Positions 1-11,900 of a stretch of DNA of 64,000 nt are shown piece after piece. Both the position numbers and the translations under genes were made by a program. Source of the stretch: Diacronema lutheri. Its lineage: Eukaryota; Haptophyta; Pavlovophyceae; Pavlovales; Pavlovaceae. The notes under the pieces are model-generated. The model was not told the origin of the DNA and did no database searches. It saw only the letters and a program-made list of their open reading frames with translations. Each line of letters starts with the position of its first letter. Position 1 is the stretch's first letter. Where the stretch lies: positions 558,001 to 622,000 of the forward strand of contig JAGTXO010000005.1 of NCBI GenBank assembly GCA_019448385.1, read 5' to 3'.

Positions 1-2332
1 ACCACCTCGCCATGTACGCGCGCAAGCCGGAGGGGACGGCGCAGCTCTCGGTCGCGGTGCGCGCCGACGAGCTCGCGCTCGCCAACGTGTCGCCTTTTTC
101 CGTCCATGCCCTCGCGAGTACTGCTCAGCTCTTGGCCGACGGCGCACACGCTGGTGCGATCTCAACGAGCCGCGCACGCGCGCCTGCGGACGGCGCGCCG
201 CCGGCCGGCGCGCAGACGCCCGGCCGGCCGGCGAATGCCGCGGTGCCGTCAGATGGTGTGCTGCAGCCGCATCTCGAGCAGCAGCGCCCGCCGCCTGGCG
301 ACGAGCCGCCCGCTGCGCCCGCGTCGCCGTCGGCTGCGGCGTACCTCTCAGTCAATGACCGCCGAGTGTCCGACTGTGCGCTGCCGTCGCCCTCGACCCG
401 TGGCCACTGGGCTGTGCCGGCGCAGCTGCACGAAGCCGGCGGCGCGGCGGGCGGCGCGCTGGCACCAGAGCAGTCGCCGCTCGGCATGCCGCCGCAGACT
501 GCACGCTCGCGCGGCGGCTGCCGCGGCGGCGCGCGCGAGCGGCGTGCGGCCGGCGCGGACGCCGCGCCCGCGACAGACGGCGGCGCGGCGGTGCAAGCGG
601 CGACTCTGCTCGACTCGAGCGTGCGCGCGCAGTCTGGCCTTTTCATCCTGCGTAACTGCCTGCGCGCAGACGTTGGCGTCGAGTGGTGGGCGGAGCCACA
701 CCCGCGCGCCGACGGCGCTGATCGACGCGCTGATGAAGGCGAGGGTGAGGGCGAGGCCGCCGGCGGCTCCGAGCCGCGCACGCCCGTGCGCGCGCGCGCC
801 TATATCGGCGGCAGCGAGAGCGCACGGGACGGCGGCGCGCGCGCCGAAGCGCACGCGCGCGCCGCCGAGCAGTGCGAGCAGCGCGTGACTGCGTCGCCGG
901 GCAAGAGCTGCCGTTTCGGCGCGACCGCGGAGGTCCTTGGCCTCGTCGAGCAGGCTGCGCGGCTATGGTCGCCGAGCGGCGCGCCGCGCGACCGCGCGGG
1001 CGGCGCGGACGGCCGCGCGCTCGCGTCGTCGTCGCCGGTGCCGACGGCGGACTGCACCGCCGTCCGTGCGTCGAGCGCCGGCGCGCTCGACCCGGGCGCG
1101 TCAGTGTGGGGCATGCGCACTCGCCTCTATGTGAGCGGGTACCAACCGATTGATGGGCCCCCGCTCAGGCAAATCGGCTGCCATGCGCGGCTGCTACGGC
1201 CTGCGCGCGCGCGGCGCGAGCGAGGCGGCGCGCATGGCGCGCGCGCGCCCGACGACCCTACGCAGGGCGAGGACATGCCGCTCATCCTCGAAGTGTGCAG
1301 GCTGGCGGGCGGGCAGCGCTTACTTTGCGTGCGGCCTCCGCTTGTCCTGCGCAACGCGTGCGCCGGCACGCTCGCGCTCACCACGTTGCCGGCCGAGCGC
1401 GGCGACGCGACGCATGGCGCACCTGGCGGCGCGCGCGTCGCGCGCGCGCCTCCGCCGTCGCCTCGCCCGGGCGGCGCGCCGCCGGCCGAGCGGTCGGCGG
1501 CAGACGACGCGCTCCCCTCATCCAGTCGGCAGGCTGGGCCGTCCGCGCCCGCGCCGACGCCACCGCCCGTAGCGCACCAGAGGGCGATGGCGGTGCGAGC
1601 GGGCGCTCGCGTGCCGCTTGCGAGCGAGCTCGCGCGCGATGGCGGCAGCCTGCTCTTTGACCTGTCGCGCATGGACGGCGCTGGCGCGTGGCGGCGGGCG
1701 CGCGCCGATCCCGCCGAGGGCGGCAGCGCCGCGCTCGGCTCGCGCGGCTGCCAGAGCGTGTGCGTCTCGGAGTGCGTCGCGATGCTCGCCGCCGCCGTGC
1801 GCGCGGCGAGGCCGACGGTGGCGGCGACGGTGAGCGCGCAGTACCCCGGCGGCGGCGGAGGTGGCGGCGGCGGTGGCGCGGCGGGTGATGCGCGCGGCGT
1901 GCACGGCGAGCACGGCGATGCCACCTCGGCGCGCGACGCGCTCCTATCGGCCGAGTTGGCGATGCACGTCGCGGTAACAGTCGTCGGCGCGCCGGGCTCG
2001 TCGACGGCGCGCGCCGCGGAGTACGCCACCGCCGCCGCTGCTGCCGGCGGTGGCGGCGGCGGCGGCTTTGGCGACGAGGAAGTTGACGACGAATCGTCGT
2101 GCGTGACTGTCACCGCGAGCGCACAGCCGTTACTCTCCGGTTACGAGACAGGCATCGTGGACGCACTCCTCACCGTCCGCTCGTCGCTCGCGCTCGCCAA
2201 CAAGCTCGCCGTCACCGCCGAGTTTGAGCTGTGGCCGGCAGCGGAGGGTCCGGCGGCCGGCGGGGGCGTCCGTAGCTTTGGCGGCAGCAGCGGCAACGCA
2301 GGCGGCGGCGGCGGCGGCTTCAATTTTGGCCT

Positions 2333-2372
<40 letters not shown>

Positions 2373-5300
2373 CAGCGCGGAGGATTCTGGCCGACGTCGA
2401 GCGCGGCTGCGCTGAGCAATGGCGGCGTGTACGATGGCTGCGAGGTCTTCTCAGAGCTGCAGGCACCCGCGCGCGGCTGGCCAGCCGGCGCGCGCGGCCA
2501 CCGCGTCGTCATCGGCCCGGGCGAGATTGTGGAGCTCGCGTCCGCCCTCTCGCCGGGCTGCTCGCTGCTCGTGTCGCGCATGCGCCCAGCGGGCGCGGGC
2601 GAGCACGCGTGGTCGTCGCTCTGCACTATCCCGCTCTCCAACGCGCGCTCGCGCCGACGCGCTGGCGGCGGCGGTGGCGGCGGCGCGCGCCGCACGGGTG
2701 AGGTCGCGACGATAGCAAGCTTCATCCACGACGAGCTGCGCGTGCTCCTTCGACTCGAGCGCGCGGGCCCTGCTCAGCCCGAGCTGCCGCTGCTCCTCGT
2801 CGCGCACGCGCCGCTCTGGCTGTCCAACCTGACGGCCATTCCCCTCGAGTACGACCTCATCCCACCGCGCTCGGCGACCGGCGAGGCGCGCGGGGCGCGC
2901 ACGCTGCGCGGCGCGCGCGGGAGCGGCACGCCGTCGGCCACGGACCGCGCGCACGCGACGTTGCTGCGCGGCTGCGCGTGGGCGCCCTCGTGGCCTGGCG
3001 GTGGCGGCGGCGGCGGTAACGGTGGCGGTAACGGCGGCGGTAACGGTGGCGGTAACGGTGGCGGTAACGGTGGCGGTAACGGTGGCGGTAACGGTGGCGG
3101 TAACGGCCGCCGCCGCGCCGGTCCGAGCGCCGCCGTTGGCCCGCCCGTCGCCGTTACCGCCGATTGGGCGGGCGAGGCGCGCGCGGCGGCAGGCATGCTG
3201 CTGCGCGTGCGCGCGGCGGGCGGCCTGGGCGGGCCGCTTGCCTTCGGCTCATCGTGGTCCTCGCCCTTCTCGCCGCTCGCCCTCGGCACGGACGGCGAGC
3301 TGCTCTTGGAAATGCCTGATGGCGCTTCGTGCTTTTTGGGCGTGTCGGTCAGGTCAGCCCCTCCGGGCTTCGAGAGACACGCCGTGCTCGTGACGGTGTG
3401 CGCGCGGTATGTGGTGGTGAACACGCTGCCGCGTCCGATCTCCGTCTTCCCCGCCGTCTTCGCGCCGTCGCCGCACAAGCCGAGCGGTCGCGCGGACGCT
3501 GACGGCATCGAGCACGCGCTCGGCGCGGACGCCGCAGAGCGCGCATACGCCGAGGGCGCCGGAATCGCGCACGCGGCGGCGCTCGGCGCGCTCGGGCGCT
3601 TATCGATCCCGCCGGGCGGGCGCGGCCACGCCTTCCTCTTCCCGCCCGCCGGCGATGCTCCTTGCGCGATCCGCGTGCGCGTCGAGCCGGCGGCCGTGCC
3701 CGCGCCCGCGCGCGCGGCATGCGCGCGCGTCCTCGCGTCCGACGAAGGCGTTGAACCGCCGCGCGGCGCGGCGCCTGTGGGCGCGCGCGACGACGCGGCG
3801 TGCGGCGCGCGCCTTCCGCAGTCCGCATCGCGCGCGCGCGCGCCGGTCGGCGTCGCGGGCGGGTCCGCCTTCGTGCAACAGCGGCAACAGCACGGGCAGC
3901 AGCTGCCGCCCGTGCTGCGCGCGCGATCGTCGAGCGCGGCCGGCGCGTCCAGCGGCGGTGCGCCGGCGGGTGCGCGGTGGGCGTCGTCGCCGCTGCTGCC
4001 GCTCGACACGCTCGACGACCTATTCTTTCAGCTTTTCCCGCTGCCCGCAACGCACCCGCCGCAGCCCGCGAACGGCGCGGACCGCGACGGCGTTGGGCGC
4101 GCGCGCGACGACGGCGGTCCGGACTGCGGCCCGGACAGCGCATCGGACGGGCCGCCCTCACCCGGCTCGAGCTTGAGCAGCGCGGCCGGCGACGGAATCT
4201 CGCGGCGCGGCCGTGAGCACCCGACGCGTGGCCGCGATGGCAGGTGGTCGGAGCAGAGCGGAGAGCACGTCGCCATCGTGCGGGTTGCGGTGACGCAGCG
4301 CGGTGGCTGCATCACGCTGCTCGTGACGGACACGTCGAGCTCGCCGCCATTCTGCATCGAGAACCGGACGCGGCAGCCGCTGGCGATCGCGCACGCCGAC
4401 GGCCTTGACGCGCCGCGCGTGCTGCAGCCCATGGACTGGTGCTCTTACGTGTGGCCAACGCCGCGCTGCGTCCGGCGCGTCGCCGTCAGCGCCGAGCGCG
4501 CGCCGGGCGCGCGCGCAGGCGGCGGCAGCGGCGCGCGCTCGAGCCGCTTCGTGCCCGTGGCGGAGTTCCCGCTCGAAGGCCTTACCGACTTTAAACCCGC
4601 CGAGCTGCCGGGCGGCGCGAAGCTCTTTGCGCACGTGCATGCGCGTGGCCCCACGCGCGTGCTCGCGCTCTGCGATCGGCCTGGCCCGGGCGCCGAGCGC
4701 GGACTCACGCTGCACGACGTGCCCGTCTCCATCTCCGTGCGCCTCGCCGGCTTCGGGCTCACCGTCCTCGACGGCAGTCCGCGCGAGCTGCTATACGCGT
4801 GCGCCCTTGGCTTTGAGGGTGCAATTGCGCTCTCGCATCTCATCCAGCGCATTGAGCTCAAGCTGCGAGCGGTGCAGCTCGACAACCTGCTCCCGTCTGC
4901 AAAGCACCCGGTGCTCCTCAGGCTCGACGATCTGCTTCCGCAGCACGCCGCCGCCGCCGCCGCCGCCGCCGGTCTCGCGGCCAACGCCGCGAGCGCCTCT
5001 GGAAGCGCGACCAGCGGCAGCGTGCCCGCGTCCGAGTGCGCGGACGCGTGCTTCTTCTACTTGCAGATCGTCAGGAAGGATGCGGGCTTCTTCCACCTGA
5101 TCGAGCTGCTCCTGCCCACGGTCAAGCTCGTGCTTGACGTGCCCGTCCTCGAGGCCGCGATCAGAGCCGTGCTCGCCGGCGTGGCCGACGCGGCGACGGC
5201 GGACGGCGGCGCGGGCGGCGCGGGCGGCGCGGCGGGCGGTGCTGGCTGGCTCGAGCGCACGCGCGGCGGCGGCGGCTCGTCGGCGGTGCGCGAGGCGCTC

Positions 5301-7764
5301 GAGGCGGAGGCGGCCGAGTCGCTTCCGCCCAGCAACGTGGAGCACGCCGCCGCCGTCGCGCCCGGCGGCGGCGGCGGCCTGGGAGGGGGCATGGTGTACG
5401 TGGAGACGATGCACCTGGGCAGGCTCGGCGCGAATGTAACGGCGATCGTCGAGCTGCCCGGGCAGGCGGGCGGCGCCAAGGCGGCGGCGGCGCAGGCGGG
5501 CGGCGCAGGCGGCGGGCGCGCGGCGAGCACGCTTGCGGAGAGCGGGCTCGCCACGAGCCTCGCGCGCGTCGCGCGCCGCCTCGCCGTGCCCGCCACGCTC
5601 TCTCGACTCGCGCACTCGGCGGTGCGGACGGTGGGCGGCCTCGCTGGCGCCCTCGGCGCCTCGCTCGCCTCTGTCTCTGACGTGCGCTTCCGCTTCTCTG
5701 AACTTGTCGTGCGCAACGCGTTCACTGGCGAGCGACAGCTCTTCAACAAACTCTCGATGCATTACGGCAGGCAGGGCGTTACGCAGCTTGGTGCGCGTGC
5801 CCACTGCCGCGGCTGCTGCCGCCACCGCCGCCGCGGCGTCCGACCGCGCGCACCAACGCGACCCTCCCGCGCGCGCCACCGGCGCTGCAGGACGCGCGCG
5901 CGACGCGCGCCGTCCGCCCGGCACGGCCCGGCACGGCTCACGCGCGCCGCGCGCCGCGCGCCGTTTGGTTTGTGCGTCCGCCCCGCTGCGCGCGCAGGCA
6001 AGGCGCTAGGCTGCTCGGACGTGCTGGGCAACCCCCTTGGCCTCCTTGACTCGGTCGGTACCGGCGTCTTTCAGTTTGTGCGCGGAGGCTTCACCGGGAT
6101 TGTGGCGGGAGACGCGCAGCTCGTGGGCGGCGCGGCCAAGGCGCTCGTGCGCGGCGTGATCGGCGGCGCGACGGGCTCGACGGCCAAGATCACCGGCTCG
6201 CTCGAGCGGCTGGTGCGAGGCGCGACGGGCACGCGCAGGCACGTGGACGACGGCGAGCGCGCGTCGCTTTTCGACGACGTGGCGCGGTTGGGCGCGGGCA
6301 TCTTGACCCCGGTGCAGGGCGCGCGCTCGCTCGCGTCCTTCACCAAGGGCGTCGGCTCGGGCCTCGTCGGCGTGGTCGCTGCGCCGCTCGTGGGCACGCT
6401 GATGGTCACGACGGAGCTCCTTCGCACCGTGCACGAGCGCGTGCAGTTTGACGGGGGGCGCGGCGTGCAGGAGGCGCGCATACGTCCGGCGCGGCGTGCG
6501 CCGGACTGTGCCCCGCTCGCGCCTCTCTCGCGATGCATGGTGACGCACATCTGCGTGCGCGTGACGGGCGCGGCGCACGGCGGGCCCGTGCCGCCCACGC
6601 CGCCGAGTGGCGCCCTCGTCTGTACCGTGCACCTTGGCGCGCGTGAGCTTCTGCGCCATTCGTGCGATCTGGCCGAGTGGCCCGAGGGCATGCGATGGCC
6701 GCAGCCGCTCCTCGTGCGCGTCGCGTCGCTCGCGCACACGCTCACGCTCACGTTGCGCCACGTCGACGCGCGCCACGCGCACGCCGTCGCCGCCGCTGCC
6801 GGTGGTGGTGGTGGTGGCTGGCACGGCCGCGCGGCGACGCCAGTCGGCGAGCGCACACTCAGCGCGATTGAGGTGCGCGAGCTGTGCCTCTCCGACCAAC
6901 GCGCAGGATCCGAGGCGCACGGCGGCACGCAGCGCGTCTGGTGCGCGCGGCGCGCGCGCTCGCGCTCTGCACCCACCACGTCCAACCGTGCCCACCCACC
7001 ACGTGCATGTGTGCGCGCCACGTTCAACCGCGCGCGCGCGCCGCACGCCGCCGCGGGGCATTCGCCGCAGGTTGGCGCTCACGCAGCCCGGTGCGCTTGC
7101 AAGCGCTTACTTGCAGCTGCAGATTGCGGCGTGCGACGGCACGCGCGACCCGCTCGCATGGGCGAGCGCGTGCGTCGCAGCGATGGGCGACGCCGACGGC
7201 GCGCCGTTGAACGCGCCGCACGCCGCTGGCGCGACGACCACGCCGCCCGTCGCGGGCGCGCCGCAGCCGCGCGTCGGCAGCGGCGCGCGCCGCGTGTCGG
7301 TGAGCGTGTGCGCGCACCGCGTGATGGGCGACGGCAGCCTGATGCACCGGCACGTTGCATACGTGCTTGCCGTCTCGCTCGGCGAGGAGCGGTGGGAGGT
7401 ATGTCGTCGCTTCTCTGACTTTAAGCGGCTTCACACTGAGCTGTGCGCGGCTTTCCCGGCATCCATGCATGGCGCCGCGGCGCAGATGCCGCGCAAGGAG
7501 CTGCTGCCGACGCTGCGCGACAAGGCGCTCGAGGCGAGCCGCCGTATGCCGCAGCTGCAGCAGTTCCTGCAGTGGCTGCTGCTGAACGACGAGACGCGCC
7601 GCTCCGAGCAGCTGATGGCGTTCGTCGACGTCTTGTCGCGCGGCCACGCCGAGCTGTGGGTGCGGAGCGTCGGCTCGATTGGTGGGCAGGACGCTGCTGC
7701 GCTCGCGTTCGCCAGCGGCGCGCTCTCGCACCTGCACCCCCGCGGGCACTGCCAAAATCTCTGA
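1..7764 (+). CDS. VPS13: VPS13-type bridge-like lipid transfer protein, C-terminal part, with PX domain (5'-partial)
   Basis: The gene enters from the left edge, so its N-terminal chorein part is outside the window. VAB (SHR-BD) repeats, each with the conserved Asn, are visible near 645, 1345, 2815, 3415 and 4355 (for example FCIENRTRQPLAIAH). The signature C-terminal block follows across an intron: LSMHYGRQGVTQLG joins KALGCSDVLGNPLGLLDSVG. Two introns are inferred: 5791-5997 (207 bases, a multiple of three, so the frame stays open through it) and 6941-7070 (130 bases, after which the frame changes and reads LALTQPGALASAYLQLQ). Residues from about 7285 to the TGA at 7762-7764 form a PX domain (RRFSDFKRLHTELCAAFP). 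VPS13 proteins bridge membranes and move lipids; a terminal PX would bind phosphoinositides. Long Gly, Asp and Ala runs interrupt the domains. The family call is firm; exon ends are inferred from homology. Confidence 0.85.
2336..2371 (+). repeat. GAC trinucleotide run in the VPS13 gene
   Basis: A run of GAC codons writes a stretch of about eleven aspartates directly after a Gly-rich segment. It is an in-frame microsatellite inside an apparent linker between VAB repeats. Confidence 0.85.
3003..3106 (+). repeat. 12-base tandem repeat coding Gly-Gly-Gly-Asn
   Basis: The unit GGTGGCGGTAAC is repeated about eight times with only GGT/GGC changes and codes (GGGN)n. It sits in an apparent linker of the VPS13 protein. 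Near-perfect repetition suggests recent slippage. Confidence 0.85.
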
Positions 7765-7794
7765 GAGCTGCTCACACCGCATCGGCGCCAGAAC

Positions 7795-8931
7795 CTACGA
7801 CGGGCTGGCGGTTTCGAATGGCTGCTCTTCGCGCAGCGCGACTAGAAGCTCGTCGTAGCTGCCGAGGCCCGTGGTCGGCGTGACCACCTCGCGCCAGACG
7901 CTCGCGAGCAGTGCGCGCGTGTAGGGCGCGAGTGGCTCGCGATGTTCGGCCGTCACCTTGGGCCCAGGCGTGATCACGCCGCGCGATCGGCCGAGCGCGC
8001 GCTGCTGCGCCGCCAGCCAAGAGTCGTCGAACTGGTGCGCGTGCGCGAGCATGAACTCCTTCCTCGACCGCTCCACCGCGCGGCGCACGAGCGCGGGCGC
8101 CGGCACGACACCGAGGAACGCGGCGATGCGGCGCGCGTGCGCCTCGGGCTGTTCGAGCATGAGCTCGTAGCTGATGAGCAGCACGCAGGGCAAGTGCCGG
8201 ATCCGCCACGCTTCGCGCACAAACTCGAAATATGTGGTGCCGAAGATGTCGTTGCCAAACCAGTGGTCCGAGCGGGTGGCGTACTCGTCGGCGCTTGAGA
8301 ACGCGCGCACTGCCTCGACCTGCTTGTGGGCCATGAAGGCGAAATGCGAGGCAAGGGTGGCCTCGGGCGCGCGCACGGTGATGATGTACTTGCACCCGCG
8401 CGGCGCCGCCGCGGGCCGCTGGTGCGATTTGAAGACGCGCGGGCCGTGCGCGTGCGGCGCGTCGAGGGATTGGCCAACGTCGAGCGCAAACTCGAGCCAC
8501 GGCTGGCGCTGACTGATCTCCGCAAAGTCCATCGAGCCTCTCGAGCGGAGCTGCTCGCACACCTGCTGCACCCACGTCGTGCCCGTCTTTGGAAAGCTGA
8601 GCACAATCACGTCGTCCTCGCGCGGCCGCCAACGCGCCGCATGTGCTGCGGATGTGGCTGACGCCGTCGGGTGGGCCGTCGGCGCGACGGGCGGGCCGAG
8701 AAGCAGGCTCATCGCGCGCTCACCCGGCGCAGGTAGGCGCGCCTTGCGTTGGCGGCGCGCCCACCGCGCGCTCACGAGCACGACGAGCACGAGTGCGCAA
8801 CAGCGGACGAAAAGCTCGGCGAGATCGAGCGACATGGCGCCATTGACGGCCGGCCAAAAACCAATGATGGTGTCCAAGGTGGGAAGGGAAGAGACGGCCC
8901 GCAGCTGTTGGCCGTCGTCTTCATTCTCCAC
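7795..8931 (-). CDS. Membrane-anchored sulfotransferase (P-loop PAPS-dependent)
   Basis: A 378-residue uninterrupted protein. The 5'-phosphosulfate-binding loop SFPKTGTTW is at residues 112-120. Further sulfotransferase_1 features follow: YIITVRAPEATLASH, matching the 3'-phosphate-binding RxP...S block, and a late RRAVERSRKEFML helix. Residues about 38-54 are hydrophobic (LAELFVRCCALVLVVLV) and followed by an Arg/Lys-rich stretch, so a type II membrane protein of the secretory pathway is likely, as in Golgi sulfotransferases. It would transfer sulfate from PAPS to a hydroxyl or amine; the substrate cannot be read from sequence. Its 3' end faces the VPS13 stop 30 bases away, and the SNF2-RING gene ends 65 bases upstream of its start on the same strand. 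Confidence 0.85.
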   Translation of the reverse strand: MENEDDGQQLRAVSSLPTLDTIIGFWPAVNGAMSLDLAELFVRCCALVLVVLVSARWARRQRKARLPAPGERAMSLLLGPPVAPTAHPTASATSAAHAARWRPREDDVIVLSFPKTGTTWVQQVCEQLRSRGSMDFAEISQRQPWLEFALDVGQSLDAPHAHGPRVFKSHQRPAAAPRGCKYIITVRAPEATLASHFAFMAHKQVEAVRAFSSADEYATRSDHWFGNDIFGTTYFEFVREAWRIRHLPCVLLISYELMLEQPEAHARRIAAFLGVVPAPALVRRAVERSRKEFMLAHAHQFDDSWLAAQQRALGRSRGVITPGPKVTAEHREPLAPYTRALLASVWREVVTPTTGLGSYDELLVALREEQPFETASPS

Positions 8932-8995
8932 CGTGGACAGTGATCCAAGGCTTTGACCTCATCTCGCGCGCCTCATCCTTCGGCTCCGCCATCGT

Positions 8996-11900
8996 CTACG
9001 TTGCCAACCCGCGCCCCGGAGCCGTCGCCGCCCCCCCGGCTTCAGCCCCGAGCGCAAACAGATGACGCACCTGCCATTCGACGCTCAGGTCGGGCCCAAC
9101 GTCCTCGCGCGCCACGTCGCCCGCCTCGGATCGTCCGTGCACCACGGCCGTCGCCGCAGCCGCCGCAGCGTCGAGAATGGCACCGCCGCCGCGCAGTCCA
9201 CGCGCTGCCGCGTCCGCACGAGCAACCGCGCGGCGCGCGCGCGCGCGTTCGCGCAATTCAAGGATCCGCTCCTCGATAGAGCTCGCCGCGACGAGGCGAC
9301 AGACGTGCACGTCGCGCGCTTGCCCGATCCGGTGCACCTTGTCGAGCGCCGCCTCCTCGCACGCCGCGCTCCACGCGGGCTCGAGCAAGAAGACGTGGTT
9401 CGCGGCCGTCACACTCAGGCCGCCGCCGGCGCACGCGCCGAGTGTGCCGAGAGCGGCGAGGAGGACGACAAAACCCGCCTCGCGCGCAAAGGCGGAGAGG
9501 GATGCCTGCTGCTCGGCTGCGCCCTCCTTCTTGTCCAGCCGGCGGTACCGCACGCCCTCCCTGCGCAGCGCGAGCTCGAGTAGGTCGAGCATCTGCGCAA
9601 ACTGGGTTAGTACGATGGCCTTAGCTGACAAAGCACGCACCGCGCCGCCGCCGCACGCGCGCGCGCCGCCGTTGGGCTCAGCTGGTGCGTGCGCGCTAAC
9701 GGCCGTCGAGCTGGCCGCGGCCGCGCTTCCGCGCAAAGGCGATGGGGCGGAGCACGCGCTTGGTCTAGCCACCGCACCGAGTTCGGCGTTGTGAGCGCCG
9801 TGTGGCAGCTGTGGCAGCTGCTGCGGCGGCGGCGGCTGCGGCGGCGGCTGCGGCGGCGGCTGCGGTAGCCCGGGCGCAGCCTCGGGCGACGAGAGGGCGT
9901 GCAGCTGCGCGAGAAGGGCGGCAATCTTGGAGGACGGGCTCCAGCTCGCAACACCACCGCCACGTGCCGTACATGGCGCGTGGTGTAAGGGCATGAGCTC
10001 GTCCATGCTCACGTCCGCGCGGCAGAGGGGGCACGGCGCGCAGCCGGGCCGCGCAGGAGCCTGCGCGGACGCGATGTACTCAGCGATACACGGCTCACAG
10101 AAGGCGTGCGCGCAGCGTGTGAGCACCGCGTCGCATGCCGCCTCGAGACAAATAGCGCATTCGCCGATCCCGTCCTCTCCAGCCTCGTACCCACCAGACG
10201 CCGCGGACGCCGCCGCGCGGGCAGAACACACGTCCGCAGCGTCGGCGGCGAGGCGCGCGGCCGGCGCGGCGCACGCGTCGGCATCCGCGGCCGCGTGCGA
10301 TGGTACCTCATCAGCTGCGGCTGGCGCTGCCGCCCCCGTGCGCGGGTGCGCGCCCTCCGAGCCCGCATCGCGCGCGCCCGTTCCGTCGTCGTCGTCCGTG
10401 ACGGTCAGACCGTCGTCTGGAACGTCCAGACCGTCCAGCACGCGCGCGGCGCGCCGTTGCTCGGCCTCCGAGCGGGGCGCGAGCGGCGTGCCCGCCGGAC
10501 TGCTCAGCCGGATGCTGGCTGCCGGACTGCTCAGCCGGATGCTGGCTGCCGGAATGCTCGGCCGGGTGCTGGCTGCCGGAATGCTCGGCCGGGTGCTGGC
10601 TGCCGGACTGCTCGGCCGGGTGCTGGCTGCCGCAGCGCGCGCGCTCGGCGAGCCCGCGGGCGCGGCAGGTGGCGAACGGTCGGCTGCGCCCGTTGGGATG
10701 GGTGGGCCTTCGGTCGGCTGCATGCACCTCGCGCGCGCGCCGCCAACGTCTGCAGACGCGCGTGCGCCCTCGCCCTCGCCCTCGCCCTCGCCCTCGCCAC
10801 CGCCACCGCCATCGCCATCGCCACCGCCCGCGACCGGCGCGAGGCCGCGCCGACCGACCACAGCGCCCGCGCCGGGCTCGGCGGACGACGCTCGGCCGCC
10901 GAGGGCCGCCGAGCTGGCGGCGGCAGGCGGCGCCGGTCGGCCGATTGGCGGCGAACCGCGCAGGAGCGGATGGTCGCAGCTCTGTCGCAGCCGCAGGCAG
11001 AGCGCGCTGACCTGCGAGGCGAAAGGCTCGCCGCCGCTTTGCGGCGCCACCAACGCTTCGCGCAGCAGCGCCGCGACGGACGCGCGCGCCTCCGCCTCGA
11101 GCTGCATGTACTGCGCGGCCTCGGCCGCGCTCATCGTCACACGCAGCACGCGCTCAACGCGCCGCGGCAGCACGACGAGCGGCGTGCCGTCTGCGCCGCG
11201 GCTGGCGCGCGTTCTACGCAGCACGGCCGGAGCCACGGCGCGCTCAACCGCCGTCGCGAGCGCGCCGAGCGCGTCGTCGCGCGCTCGCGCGTCGACGGCG
11301 CCCGCCGCGCGTACGGCGGGCGCGCTCACGTGCTCGCGCCACCAGTCTGCGTCGCCGGCGGGCTGGCAGCCGGCGGCGGCAAGAAGCGGGTAGAGATCAT
11401 CGACGGTGCGCGGCGCGGGCTGAGCGCTCACGCACCAGCGGCGCGCGGCGCGCAGCGCGCACGCGGCGCGCAGCAGCGGCGGCCGGTCGCAGAGCACGTG
11501 CGCATCGTCAAAAACGACGCGGTGCCACTCGCAGCCGTAGATTTCGTCAGTTGCATTGCCGGCGCCATCGTTGCCGCACGTGCCCATCGCCGCCGCGCTG
11601 CCCACGCCGGACGGCGCGCCTCTCGCGTGCGGCGCGAGATTTTGCGCATGCGAAGGCGGCGCGCCATGCTTTGCCCGCGAGGCCTCAAAGCGCGAGAGCA
11701 GGCCTCCATAATCAACCAGCACTAGATTGGCGTCACGCGCGCGCCAGCCGGCAGTCGAGTTGGCGCCGTCGTCGATGCCGGCGCACGCGAGGGGCGTGAG
11801 GACGCCGCACGCGCCCAGCCCGGCGCGTGCGCGTGGCGCGCCAATCGGTGCGGCGCCGCGGGTTGACGCCGGCGGCGCGCGCGCTCGCGCCGCCGCGCAC

